Shown here: positions 1 to 7,922 of the stretch, one piece after another | Layout: each line of letters begins with the position of its first letter | Numbering within the stretch: position 1 is the stretch's first letter | DNA from: Undibacterium sp. | GTDB lineage: Bacteria; Pseudomonadota; Gammaproteobacteria; Burkholderiales; Burkholderiaceae_D | Reading direction: 5' to 3' | NCBI RefSeq assembly: GCF_030651495.1 | Contig: NZ_JAUSFI010000048.1 | Location: 1 to 34,647, forward strand | Length of the DNA stretch: 34,647 nt | Translations under genes and position numbers: made by a program | Notes under the pieces: generated by a model | The model's input: the letters and a program-made list of their open reading frames with translations, nothing else | Told to the model about the DNA's origin: nothing | Database searches by the model: none

Positions 1-3
1 GGC

Positions 4-26
4 AAAAATCCCCTAAAAAGAGGGGA
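4..26 (-). terminator. Rho-independent terminator downstream of mgtA
   Basis: Read on the minus strand, a perfect 6-bp stem (TCCCCT/AGGGGA, positions 26-21 and 14-9) with a 6-nt loop is followed directly by five T residues (positions 8-4). It lies about 95 bp beyond the mgtA stop codon and would end that transcript. Confidence 0.7.
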
Positions 27-121
27 ACTTTCGTCTGATAACGTAAAAAATCTCGCCTTTTAAAAAAAATCAGCCGAAATCGCAAAGATATTTTTTTGCT
101 GTTCATTATTTCTTCAATTTC

Positions 122-2689
122 TTAGGTTTTTAGAAGTTCCCGTTTTTCATACCAGCGATAAAAACCTCGCTTGGCCAGTTGCACCATGCACAGGTAAATC
201 ACCACCATCCCCGCCAGGATCAGGTAGAACTTGGCCGGTGGCGGGGTGAAGCCGAAATAACTGCCCAGCGGCGTAAACGGCAACAGCGCGCCGATGGCGG
301 CGATGGCGATCGAGGTGGCCGCCAGTATGGGATGCGGGCGGCTCTTGAACGGGTTGCCACGGGTGCGGATGATGAAGATCACCAGCACCTGGGTGCACAG
401 CGATTCGACGAACCAGCCGGTCTGGAACAATTTTTCATCGGCCTGCAAGACCTTCAGCATGACGTAGAAAGTAAGGAAGTCGAACAGCGAGCTGATCGGC
501 CCGATCACCAGCATGAAATTGCGGATGAAACTCATATCCAGCACGCGCGGCAGGCGCAGCTCTTCCGGGTCGACCTGATCGAGCGGGATCGGCACTTCAG
601 AAAAATCGTAGAGAAAGTTATTCAGCAAAATCTGCGTCGGCAGCATCGGCAAGAAAGGCAGAAACAGCGCCGCCCCGGCCATACTGAACATATTGCCGAA
701 GTTAGAACTGGTGCCCATCATGATGTACTTCATGATGTTGCCAAAGGTGCGGCGGCCTTCGAGTACACCGTCATGCAGCACATGCAGATCGTGATCGAGC
801 AAGATCATGTCGGCGGCTTCTTTGGCGACGTCGACGGCCGAATCGACCGACAGGCCGACATCGGCCGAATGCAGCGAAGGCGCGTCGTTGACGCCATCGC
901 CCAGATAACCGACCACATGGCCACGCGCTTTCAGGGCCAGGATGACGCGGTTCTTTTGCGCCGGATTGACGCGGCAAAACAGATTGGTATTCTCAACGCG
1001 GATGCGTAGCGCCGAGTCATCCATCTGCTCGATTTCTTTGCCAGTGAGTACGCCGATGACTTCAAGCTTGAGTTGGACGCACACATGCTGGGTCACCAGT
1101 TCGCTGTCGCCGGTGACGATCTTGACCGTGATGCCGCTGTCCTTAAGTGCCGCCAGAGCGGTGCCTGCACTCTCTTTGGGCGGATCAAGAAAGGCGGCAA
1201 AACCGGCGAACACCAGCGCCGTTTCGTCGCCGACGACGGCATGCGGATGATCTAAAGGAACATCGCGCCAGGCAATGCCCAATACCCGGAAACCTTCTTT
1301 TTCCAGCGCCACATGGACCTCATGTATTTTCGCCAGGGCATCTTTATCTAGCAGCAGCGGAGCCGCATTCGCCTGCGCTTCGGAATGCGTACACAGGCCG
1401 ATAATCTCTTCGGGCGCCCCCTTTACCACGAGCATGCGTTTAACGCCTTGGTCCAGCAGCACGGAGACGCGCCGCCTTTCAAAGTCGAACGGGACTTCGT
1501 CGATTTTCTTCCAGCTGCTGACGTCGATGTTTTCGTGATTGAGGATGGCTTCATCCAGCGGACTTTTCAGACCGGTTTCGAAGTAGCTGTTCAGGTAAGC
1601 CAGTTCCAGTACCCGCTCGCTAGGCTGGCCTTGCGGATCGACATGTTGCTCCAGCTTGATTTTTGCTTCGGTCAGGGTGCCGGTTTTGTCGGTACACAGC
1701 ACATCCATCGATCCCAGGTTTTGGATCGAGGCCAGACGTTTTACGATCACTTTTTTCTTCGCCATCAGCATGGCACCGCGCGACAAAGTCACCGACACGA
1801 CCATCGGCAATAACTCTGGCGTCAGGCCGACGGCCAGCGCCACGGCAAACATAAAAGATTCCAGCCAGGGTTTGTGCATCAATGCGTTAACGAATAGCAC
1901 AAACAACACCAGCAAAATGGTCAGGCGCATGATCAGCATGCCGAAGCGGTGCGTGCCAATTTCAAATGAACTGGGCGGTGCTAAGTGGGTAAGCGTATCG
2001 GCGATGGCGCCGATGGCGGTGCCGACTCCCGTGTTGACAATACGGATTCTGGCGCTGCCACTGATGACGGTGGTGCCCATGAAGACGGCATTGGACGCTT
2101 CCTGGATATCGCTGGCGCTGGCGGCCAGCTCACCGGGATGTTTTTCTACCGGATAGGGTTCGCCGGTCAATAAGGCTTGCTTGACGAAAAAATCGCGCGC
2201 TTCCAATACCCGTCCGTCGGCCGGGATCATGTCGCCCGCCGATAGCAGCACCAAGTCACCCGGCACCACTTCGGTCACCGCTATGGGTACTTGTTTGCCA
2301 TCGCGGATCACCAGGGCGCGCACCGAAACCGACTGGCGCAAGCTGGCAGCGGCCTTGCCGGCACGATGCTCCTGGACAAAATCGAGCGTGACGCTGAACA
2401 GCACCATCACCGTGATGATCAGAAAATTGGTCATTTCGCCGGTGAGGGCAGAAATGACACTGGCACCGAGCAGCAGGATGATTAAAGGGTTCTTGAAACG
2501 AATGAGAAACTGCAACCATAAGGCCTGCTCCTGATGATCACGGAACAGGTTCGGGCCAAATTTGGCCAGCCGCGCACGCGCTTCTTCGGCAGATAAGCCC
2601 GCCGCATCGGTCGCCAGTGCTGCGTTGGGTTCGGTCAGCGGTTGCAGCCACCAGGATTGACTCTCTTGACTTTCAGGAGCGCTCGGCAT
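122..2689 (-). CDS. mgtA: Magnesium-translocating P-type ATPase (MgtA/MgtB type)
   Basis: An 855-residue P-type ATPase of the inner membrane that would import Mg2+ at the cost of ATP. Visible landmarks in order are an N-terminal cation-ATPase domain (about 10-80), the actuator loop motif TGEP (175-178), the TPELLP membrane motif (about 290-295), the phosphorylation loop DKTGTLT with Asp334, the nucleotide-binding KGAPE (about 423-427), TGDSE (526-530) and the hinge GDGVNDAP (597-604), followed by several C-terminal membrane helices. The order and the long C-terminal membrane domain fit subfamily IIIB Mg2+ importers; the E. coli protein is slightly longer (about 898). The ATG at 2689 has a TAAGGT Shine-Dalgarno-like element about 8 nt upstream. 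It is divergent from the next gene across 216 bp. That space holds a 7-bp hairpin (TGCGCTA/TAGCGCA, 2805-2826), but I could not recognise an Mg2+-sensing leader. Family assignment is secure; the exact ion is inferred from family. Confidence 0.92.
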   Translation of the reverse strand: MPSAPESQESQSWWLQPLTEPNAALATDAAGLSAEEARARLAKFGPNLFRDHQEQALWLQFLIRFKNPLIILLLGASVISALTGEMTNFLIITVMVLFSVTLDFVQEHRAGKAAASLRQSVSVRALVIRDGKQVPIAVTEVVPGDLVLLSAGDMIPADGRVLEARDFFVKQALLTGEPYPVEKHPGELAASASDIQEASNAVFMGTTVISGSARIRIVNTGVGTAIGAIADTLTHLAPPSSFEIGTHRFGMLIMRLTILLVLFVLFVNALMHKPWLESFMFAVALAVGLTPELLPMVVSVTLSRGAMLMAKKKVIVKRLASIQNLGSMDVLCTDKTGTLTEAKIKLEQHVDPQGQPSERVLELAYLNSYFETGLKSPLDEAILNHENIDVSSWKKIDEVPFDFERRRVSVLLDQGVKRMLVVKGAPEEIIGLCTHSEAQANAAPLLLDKDALAKIHEVHVALEKEGFRVLGIAWRDVPLDHPHAVVGDETALVFAGFAAFLDPPKESAGTALAALKDSGITVKIVTGDSELVTQHVCVQLKLEVIGVLTGKEIEQMDDSALRIRVENTNLFCRVNPAQKNRVILALKARGHVVGYLGDGVNDAPSLHSADVGLSVDSAVDVAKEAADMILLDHDLHVLHDGVLEGRRTFGNIMKYIMMGTSSNFGNMFSMAGAALFLPFLPMLPTQILLNNFLYDFSEVPIPLDQVDPEELRLPRVLDMSFIRNFMLVIGPISSLFDFLTFYVMLKVLQADEKLFQTGWFVESLCTQVLVIFIIRTRGNPFKSRPHPILAATSIAIAAIGALLPFTPLGSYFGFTPPPAKFYLILAGMVVIYLCMVQLAKRGFYRWYEKRELLKT

Positions 2690-2905
2690 CAGATGACCTT
2701 ATGGAAATGGGAGGTGTTTTACCGTAATCACGGATTTTAAATCAGCACGGCTGGCCATTGCTAGCCCACAGGCATCAAATTGGCCAGAATAGGCGAATTG
2801 TAGTTGCGCTACCGTTCGCTAGCGCACAGTGTAAATATGCCAAAAGCTTATGCTTAAGTGTGTTATGTTCGCCGTCCTCAATCCCATTTACGAAGGACTT
2901 TTTTT

Positions 2906-4189
2906 ATGTCGAACTTTGTAAATACTATCCATGCGGCTATTAATTCAGCTGTTAATTCAGCTGTTAATTCAGCCAATAATGCCGCTATAAGTGTATTGCT
3001 CATTTTGCTGTGTGCCATCACCGGTGCCAGTGCCAGTGCCAGTTCGCTCGCCATCGAATCGTCAGCTTACTCTGCCAAGAGCGGTGTCGCGTTCCTTTGC
3101 GCAGCCAAACAAAGTGCAAAATTGCGCCGTGATATGGCGATGTATTTGCGTGAACTTGACATCGACAGGCATCTGGTCGTCATGACAGAGCAGGCGGATG
3201 GCGCGCTGATTTATACCCTGGCGACGCCCGAGAACGACACCGATACATTGAGTTTTCATGAACGTGAGCAATACCGTCTCATAGACGACACGCTGCGTTT
3301 GCCGCTTAAGGGGGGTAAAACCCGCACGGTCAGTACGGTATCCAAGAAAGAAATTCTTTTGGCGCTGCTGCAACATGGCCGGCTGACGAACTTCAGTGGC
3401 GAGGCCTGCACACTGGATGCGCTGCGTGATCATGTTGCTGTGCGTCAGAATATCGTCGCCTGGACTGGCGTGTTGCAGTGGGGCTGGCCCGATGGCGATG
3501 CCGCTTACTGGAATACCAAATTCTGGGATAAGGGTACGCCGCTGGCCAGCGTGAGCGTCGATCAGGCGCTGCTCGACGCCTTCCAGAATCAAGAAAAGTA
3601 CAGCATAGGTTGCTACACCGCCAGCAAACTCAGCTATGCCCATGGTGTGCTTGATTACTATGGGCGGGTGAAAAAAAGCCCGTCCAAGGCGGCCTTGGTG
3701 CGCACACGCCTGATGCATGATAAGGACCCGCTGGTGGGAATAGAGCCGGCCGCGATGTGGAACTTCGAGCAAGACTTCGACAAGGCGACGCGTGATATCC
3801 CGGGGAAGATTTTAGGTATCCGGCGTGGCGTTGCCGCGGATAATTTCGTTCCCGGTGATTGGATTTATTTACTCAATACGGATAAAGCAACGGCCAAAAA
3901 AATTGGCTACGAAGGCTCGAATGCGGTGTACCTGGGGCGCGGCAAGTTTGACGATTATTACAACGATCATCAACATTCCTACTCCTACACAGAAAAGCTG
4001 GAAGAAGTCTACCAATGGCGCAACGGCGTGTTCAGCCGTACTCGTGATGCAGATAAGGCCAAGCCGATTGACAGTAAAGACATTGCGCGCCTGAGTAAAA
4101 CACCGGCGCACGGCGGTATGTTACTGGACTTGCGTGTGGCACCGTATTTGGTCGGGTATGAGGATATGCCTGAATTACCCGCGCCCTGA
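2906..4189 (+). CDS. Secreted transglutaminase-like (Tgl/NlpC-fold) protein
   Basis: A 427-residue exported protein. The start at 2906 is preferred over in-frame codons from 2858 because GAAGGA lies 8 nt upstream. Residues 1-45 hold a hydrophobic segment (SVLLILLCAITGASA) typical of a signal peptide, preceded by an unusual Asn/Ala/Ser repeat. The C-terminal half recalls Bacillus spore transglutaminase Tgl: a Cys in YSIGCYTASK (Cys236) followed by a helix, then VPGDWIYLLN (315-324), GYEGSNAVYLGRGKF (334-348) and a His-containing stretch (His355, His357). In Tgl the corresponding order is FECATA (catalytic Cys), VPGD.VYF.NP, W.GENV..LG.G and GHGIG. The Tgl Glu of GENV is Ser here, so catalysis may differ or be lost. 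The similarity is recalled from memory, not searched. The N-terminal half (50-210) is unrecognised. The gene stands alone and ends before a bidirectional hairpin. Confidence 0.55.
   Translation: MSNFVNTIHAAINSAVNSAVNSANNAAISVLLILLCAITGASASASSLAIESSAYSAKSGVAFLCAAKQSAKLRRDMAMYLRELDIDRHLVVMTEQADGALIYTLATPENDTDTLSFHEREQYRLIDDTLRLPLKGGKTRTVSTVSKKEILLALLQHGRLTNFSGEACTLDALRDHVAVRQNIVAWTGVLQWGWPDGDAAYWNTKFWDKGTPLASVSVDQALLDAFQNQEKYSIGCYTASKLSYAHGVLDYYGRVKKSPSKAALVRTRLMHDKDPLVGIEPAAMWNFEQDFDKATRDIPGKILGIRRGVAADNFVPGDWIYLLNTDKATAKKIGYEGSNAVYLGRGKFDDYYNDHQHSYSYTEKLEEVYQWRNGVFSRTRDADKAKPIDSKDIARLSKTPAHGGMLLDLRVAPYLVGYEDMPELPAP
2941..2974 (+). repeat. In-frame 12-bp tandem repeat in the signal-peptide region
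   Basis: Nearly three head-to-tail copies of TAATTCAGCTGT (2941-2952, 2953-2964, then a partial copy to 2974) encode the AINSAVNSAVNSA stretch at the N terminus of the transglutaminase-like protein. The unit is a multiple of three, so copy-number change would lengthen or shorten the leader without a frameshift. Confidence 0.85.
3024..3043 (+). repeat. 6-bp tandem repeat near the signal cleavage region
   Basis: Three copies of GTGCCA (3024-3041) encode the alternating Ala-Ser run (GASASAS) at the end of the predicted signal peptide of the same gene. It is again an in-frame unit, about 50 bp after the 12-bp repeat. Confidence 0.75.
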
Positions 4190-4246
4190 ACCACCGCCGG
4201 CAACTGCAGCAATGCGCCAGCCGCATTGGCAACGCCTCAACCTTAC

Positions 4247-4378
4247 TTATCTGCCCGAGCGTGCTTGCCATTCGCTGCGGGTCATTTCATCGGTTGCCGT
4301 ATCCATCTGGTGAAAAACTGTTTCAAGCAAGTCCATTCGCTCAGTCGAACTAATGCGTAGCGGCACCAGATGATGCAG
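4247..4378 (-). pseudogene. Short open frame, possible C-terminal gene remnant
   Basis: On the minus strand a frame stays open for 43 codons (4378 to the TAA at 4249-4247) and reads LHHLVPLRISSTERMDLLET, then continues with an acidic, helix-like tail ending in EWQARSGR. An ATG at 4336 would give 29 residues. The composition looks protein-like, but there is no upstream gene body and no recognised family. It may be the decayed end of a lost gene or chance. Confidence 0.2.
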
Positions 4379-4419
4379 CTACGGATCAGTTCCAATAACA
4401 TAGCGCCGAATTAAAAAAC

Positions 4420-4519
4420 AAAAAGGTGGCAAGCCCACCACGCATATCCCATGCGGCTTCCAGAGGCATTCTGCCTGGAAACCCGCACCGGTGTTGCGTG
4501 GTGGGCTTGCCACCTTTTT
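4420..4519. terminator. Large bidirectional terminator hairpin between convergent genes
   Basis: A perfect 25-bp inverted repeat (4420-4444 and 4495-4519) encloses a 50-bp interior. The arms end in A5 on the left and T6 on the right, so each strand has a T-run after the stem. It sits between the plus-strand gene ending at 4189 and the minus-strand gene ending at 4532, and suits termination for both. The interior (4441-4487) is similar to the repeat at 15806-15850, so the hairpin probably also belongs to a dispersed repeat family. Confidence 0.8.
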
Positions 4520-4531
4520 TAAATTGCCTGA

Positions 4532-5353
4532 TTATTGACGCGGGTCACCGTTGCGGTTGACCGCAATCGTTGGCCCCGGAGCGGAACTCATTTGCACCCG
4601 ATGTACGACACCGCGATAGTTGTAAGTCACATCCCAGTATTCAGGCGTGTTGTTCGGTATCGTTTCGCAACGCTGGACATCGCGTGCATAGCTGCCGCCA
4701 GTATTATTATTGTTGTTGTTGCCAGCGTTAGAACCGATTGCCGCACCGGCAACCGCACCGCCTGCCGTGGCTAAATCACGTCCTGTGCCGCCGCCAACCT
4801 GATGGCCCAGTACGCCGCCGATCAGGGCGCCGGCAATGGCACCGCCAACGTTGTTATTGTTGTTGCGGTTAGGCTCAGCAACTTGCTGACGCTCTACCCA
4901 GCAACGCTGCTCGGATTGTCCGACTACGGCGCGCACCGAAGTGACTTGCGCCTGATATACGGGCTCGTTCGGGCGGCGACGGTATTCGTAAGTTGGCTCT
5001 GGCAAGGGGGCGGGTGCCTCGTTGTCATAGCGGTCGCGCCGGTTAACCTGGCGCACCGAAGAAATACGGTCGTTCATGCCCATGCCACTGAGTGACTCAT
5101 AACTGCCGCGGCGCAGCACCATGCAATTGCCGCGAAATCTGACGTCATCACAGACTTCCCACTGGCCGCGGTCAACCACGACCGATGAGGCGCGGTCATT
5201 GAATCCCACACGTGAAAAATCGCGCACCGGCTGGTTGGTTGTATAAGCCCGCCCGCGCCAGCCATCGTGTTCGTACAGCGTGATTTGTGCCATCGCTTGC
5301 GACGTCAGGGTTAAAGTGGTGAGTGCTAACGCAATCTTGATTGATTTGTTCAT
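4532..5353 (-). CDS. Secreted beta/gamma-crystallin and glycine-zipper protein
   Basis: A 273-residue exported protein. Residues 1-22 form a signal peptide with an AMA cleavage site. Residues 23-103 hold two Greek-key-like halves with the crystallin pattern (ITLYEHDGWRG ... FNDRASSVVV, then WEVCDDVRFRG ... MNDRISSVRQV). Residues 168-210 are a glycine zipper of the 17-kDa antigen/2TM type (GGAIAGALIGGVLGHQVGGG ... GGAVAGAAIG), with a five-Asn run on one side and a six-Asn run on the other. The C-terminal part (218-273) has the YARDVQRCET...YWDVTYNYRG pattern often found after glycine zippers in proteobacterial envelope proteins. It probably acts at the periplasm or outer membrane, perhaps in Ca2+ binding or envelope stress; no enzymatic role is visible. 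The start has GGAG about 7 nt upstream, and a TATAAA-like box lies about 30 bp upstream on the minus strand. Confidence 0.8.
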   Translation of the reverse strand: MNKSIKIALALTTLTLTSQAMAQITLYEHDGWRGRAYTTNQPVRDFSRVGFNDRASSVVVDRGQWEVCDDVRFRGNCMVLRRGSYESLSGMGMNDRISSVRQVNRRDRYDNEAPAPLPEPTYEYRRRPNEPVYQAQVTSVRAVVGQSEQRCWVERQQVAEPNRNNNNNVGGAIAGALIGGVLGHQVGGGTGRDLATAGGAVAGAAIGSNAGNNNNNNTGGSYARDVQRCETIPNNTPEYWDVTYNYRGVVHRVQMSSAPGPTIAVNRNGDPRQ

Positions 5354-5655
5354 CGTATTCTCCAGTGTGGAATTTTTACTTTTATATGAGTGACGGCATG
5401 GTCGAGGTGTTTAACCAGGTAAGTTGCCGGCTGATAATGGGCTGACTATGCAATATATTTTGCGATCGCTCTGTGCGGTCGGACACATAACGCAAGGGAA
5501 TGCTTGCCGTATGCTTGGCGTGCACCTAAACGCTGTGCAACTGACTTACTAGTCTTGATACGGTGTGCCTTGCCCGCTGTTGCGATAGAATCGCGCACAA
5601 TACCGAACTGCCTTGCGCCATATCGACTAATTTTTAACTAATCGTGGAGAATGAA
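5354..5655. promoter_or_regulatory. Divergent intergenic region, 302 bp
   Basis: This gap separates the minus-strand crystallin-like gene from the plus-strand zinc-ribbon/PH gene, so it should contain both promoters. On the minus strand a TATAAA box (complement of about 5380-5386) lies near the crystallin-like start, without a convincing -35 partner. I see no RNA gene, repeat or open frame of interest. Confidence 0.35.
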
Positions 5656-6186
5656 ATGAACACCGATGACACTAAGGACACCAAAAATTGCCCGGCATGC
5701 GGAGAAACCATCAAGCTGGTAGCGGCCAAATGTCGCTACTGCAATACCGATCTCACGACCTTCAAGAGCAGCCAAGAGACGGAGATTGAAAAACCTTTAT
5801 ATACAGGTCATCCGGCGGTCATCTACAGTGCATGGCAATGGATCGCCGTAGTGCTGACGCTAGGTATCGCCTACCTTTATTATTGGGTAAAAAGTCTTGG
5901 GTTGACGTATAAGATCACGACCCAGCGCATCAAGCTGGAAAAAGGCATTCTGTCAAAAACCATCGATAGTGTTGAGCTATTCACGATTGAACATTTTGAT
6001 CTGCACAAGCCATTCGGCATGCGGCTGGCCGGGCATGGCATGCTGCGCTTGCGCTCATCGGATGCCGATTATCAGACGGTGTCGCTCTATGGCATCAAAG
6101 ACATAGAAGCCCTGGCCGATACCCTGCGCGAATGCTCCTTGCGCGAGAGAACCAGGCGCCGCATCACGTCTATCATTCAGCCATAA
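5656..6186 (+). CDS. Zinc-ribbon and bacterial PH-domain membrane protein
   Basis: A 176-residue protein. The ATG at 5656 is chosen over GTG at 5644 because GGAG (5646-5649) lies 6 nt before it and would fall inside the longer version. Residues 12-29 form a zinc ribbon with two CxxC pairs (Cys12, Cys15, Cys26, Cys29). Residues 55-79 are hydrophobic and likely one hairpin or helix in the membrane. Residues 81-165 match the bPH2/DUF304 pattern (YKITTQRIKLEKGILSKTID ... VSLYGIKDIEALADTLRE). Such proteins are common and poorly characterised; the PH-like domain may bind a partner at the membrane. It is apparently monocistronic. Domain assignments are confident; function is unknown. Confidence 0.75.
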   Translation: MNTDDTKDTKNCPACGETIKLVAAKCRYCNTDLTTFKSSQETEIEKPLYTGHPAVIYSAWQWIAVVLTLGIAYLYYWVKSLGLTYKITTQRIKLEKGILSKTIDSVELFTIEHFDLHKPFGMRLAGHGMLRLRSSDADYQTVSLYGIKDIEALADTLRECSLRERTRRRITSIIQP

Positions 6187-6281
6187 GCAATCTAATCGTG
6201 CCACCAAGACACATGGATAGCGCATCTTGGTACGCGATGTTCTGCCTCATATCCATTCATTAACGACGTTGAAAGGGCACC

Positions 6282-6902
6282 ATGTCCGAGTCAATACACT
6301 ACTATGAGCCGCGTGACGGTCACCGCCTGCCGCATGACCCGTTTAATGCCATCATCGGGCCGCGCCCGATCGGCTGGATCTCATCCCAGAATGCCGCAGG
6401 CATGCTCAATCTGGCACCGTACAGTTTTTTTAACGCCTTTAACTACACGCCGCCGATCATTGGTTTTGCCAGCATCGGTTACAAAGACACACTGCGCAAC
6501 ATTGAAGAGACCGGCGAGTTCGCCTGGAATCTGGTGACCAGGCCATTGGCCGAAGCGATGAACCAGACCTGTGCCAATGTCGCGCCCGAAGTCAGTGAAT
6601 TTGCGCTGGCCGGCCTGACACCGCTGGCGTCGCGCCTGATCAAGGTGCCGAGGGTCGCCGAGAGCCAGGTCTCGTTTGAATGCCGCTGTACGCAGATCAT
6701 CCAGTTGCAGGGCCTCAGCGGCGAAAAAGTAGCCACCTGGCTGGTACTCGGTGAAGTGGTGGCGGTGCATATCGCCAAGACCATGCTGAAAGACGGGATC
6801 TATGACACCGCGTCTGCCGGCCATGTCTTGCGCGGCGGCGGTGCGGCCGATTATTTTGCTATCGAACCGGAACAACTGTTCCGCATGCATCGTCCTGCTT
6901 GA
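6282..6902 (+). CDS. Flavin reductase family (FMN-binding split-barrel) protein
   Basis: A 206-residue cytoplasmic protein of the flavin-reductase-like, FMN-binding split-barrel family. The signature is the N-terminal PRPIGWISSQNAAGMLNLAP followed by SFFNAFNYTPPIIGFAS, which forms the flavin phosphate and isoalloxazine site, and the later WNLVTRPLAEAMN and ECRCTQIIQL segments. Relatives either reduce flavin with NAD(P)H to feed a monooxygenase or are oxidoreductases of unknown substrate. No partner monooxygenase lies nearby. The start at 6282 follows GAAAGG about 7 nt upstream. The HAD phosphatase gene begins 42 bp downstream on the same strand, so the two may be co-transcribed. The substrate is not deducible. 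Confidence 0.82.
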   Translation: MSESIHYYEPRDGHRLPHDPFNAIIGPRPIGWISSQNAAGMLNLAPYSFFNAFNYTPPIIGFASIGYKDTLRNIEETGEFAWNLVTRPLAEAMNQTCANVAPEVSEFALAGLTPLASRLIKVPRVAESQVSFECRCTQIIQLQGLSGEKVATWLVLGEVVAVHIAKTMLKDGIYDTASAGHVLRGGGAADYFAIEPEQLFRMHRPA

Positions 6903-6944
6903 AAATGAAGCGGATATTTTGTCTTGAAAAAAGGGGAGGGTGCT

Positions 6945-7781
6945 ATGACGCTGTATGTCTCTGATCTGGACGGTACTTTGCTCGATCGCGACGGCCGGCT
7001 CTCTGAGCGTAGCCGCGCAGGGCTGACTACGCTGTTGCAGCAAGGCTTGCTGTTTACCGTCGCCAGTGCGCGCCATGTCTCGTCTATCCGCAGCATACTG
7101 GGCGACCTGCCTTTGCGCTTGCCGGTGATTTCGGGTAACGGCGCGTATCTGGGCCAGATAGACAGCGAGCGGCATGAGCTGGTGCATGCGATGGAACCGG
7201 CCCTGGCGCAGTCGCTGTTTGCCTTGATACGCCGGCATGATTTGATGCCGTTTTTTGCTACCCACAGCGCCAGCGGCGATCAATTGTTTTACCACTCGGC
7301 GCAAAACATCGGGCAGCAGAACTTTATCAACGAGCGCCAGCGCAACGCCGATCCGCGCCTGCGCCACGCCGCCCGCCCGCAAGATAAATTGGTCGACCCG
7401 GTCGTCACCTTTGTGATCATCGCGCGCGAAGGCCCGTTGCAGGTATTGCAGGCCGAGATCGAGGCGCTGTGCGGCGGCACGGTCGAGACCCATCTGGCTG
7501 ACGATCTGTATGCGCCAGGCTGGCCCTGGCTGACCGTGCATGACCAACGCGCCAGCAAGGATCAGGCGATCAAGACCTTGGCCGAACGCTATGGCCTGGC
7601 CGAGCGCGAGATTGTGGTGTTTGGCGACCATGTCAACGACGTCAGCATGCTACGCGCCGCGCACCGCGGTATCGCGATGGAAAACGCGATCGCGTCAGTC
7701 AAGCAAGTGGCCCATAGCGTGATTGGCCCGCACTACGAAGACAGCGTGCTGCGTTTTATCGAAACGGACTGGCGCCGCTAG
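6945..7781 (+). CDS. Cof-type HAD-IIB family phosphatase
   Basis: A 278-residue cytoplasmic hydrolase. The ATG at 6945 has a strong GGGGAGG (6933-6939) 5 nt upstream; the longer TTG start at 6924 is less likely. Motif I is DLDGTLLD (nucleophile Asp7, acid/base Asp9), motif II is the VASARH region, a central cap domain spans about 80-185, motif III is a Lys near ASKDQAIK, and motif IV is GDHVNDVSML. The size and C2-type cap place it with Cof/YbiV-like sugar-phosphate or nucleotide-cofactor phosphatases. The substrate cannot be assigned from sequence. It lies 42 bp after the flavin-reductase-family gene. Confidence 0.87.
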   Translation: MTLYVSDLDGTLLDRDGRLSERSRAGLTTLLQQGLLFTVASARHVSSIRSILGDLPLRLPVISGNGAYLGQIDSERHELVHAMEPALAQSLFALIRRHDLMPFFATHSASGDQLFYHSAQNIGQQNFINERQRNADPRLRHAARPQDKLVDPVVTFVIIAREGPLQVLQAEIEALCGGTVETHLADDLYAPGWPWLTVHDQRASKDQAIKTLAERYGLAEREIVVFGDHVNDVSMLRAAHRGIAMENAIASVKQVAHSVIGPHYEDSVLRFIETDWRR

Positions 7782-7922
7782 CAAGCCCGGCGTGCGAATT
7801 GATAATAATCAACAAGTCATCGAAGTTTTTGCAAGATAGCGCCTGGCTATGCGCTGCTTCGCCAGCGATGTGCCCCAAAGAGGCGGCAGGATGCGATAAT
7901 CCGATCTGGTTTGATTAATGGC

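Noticed and set aside
179..1009. 276-codon plus-strand open frame
   Set aside because: It lies entirely opposite mgtA, has Arg/His/Gln-rich composition typical of a GC-biased antisense frame, and shows no family motif.
2690..2905. Possible Mg2+ riboswitch leader of mgtA
   Set aside because: Only a 7-bp hairpin (2805-2826) is visible; the M-box or E. coli mgtA leader features could not be matched by eye.
6381..7631. 416-codon minus-strand open frame
   Set aside because: It is antisense to both the flavin-reductase-family gene and the HAD phosphatase gene, which have clear motifs and ribosome-binding sites.
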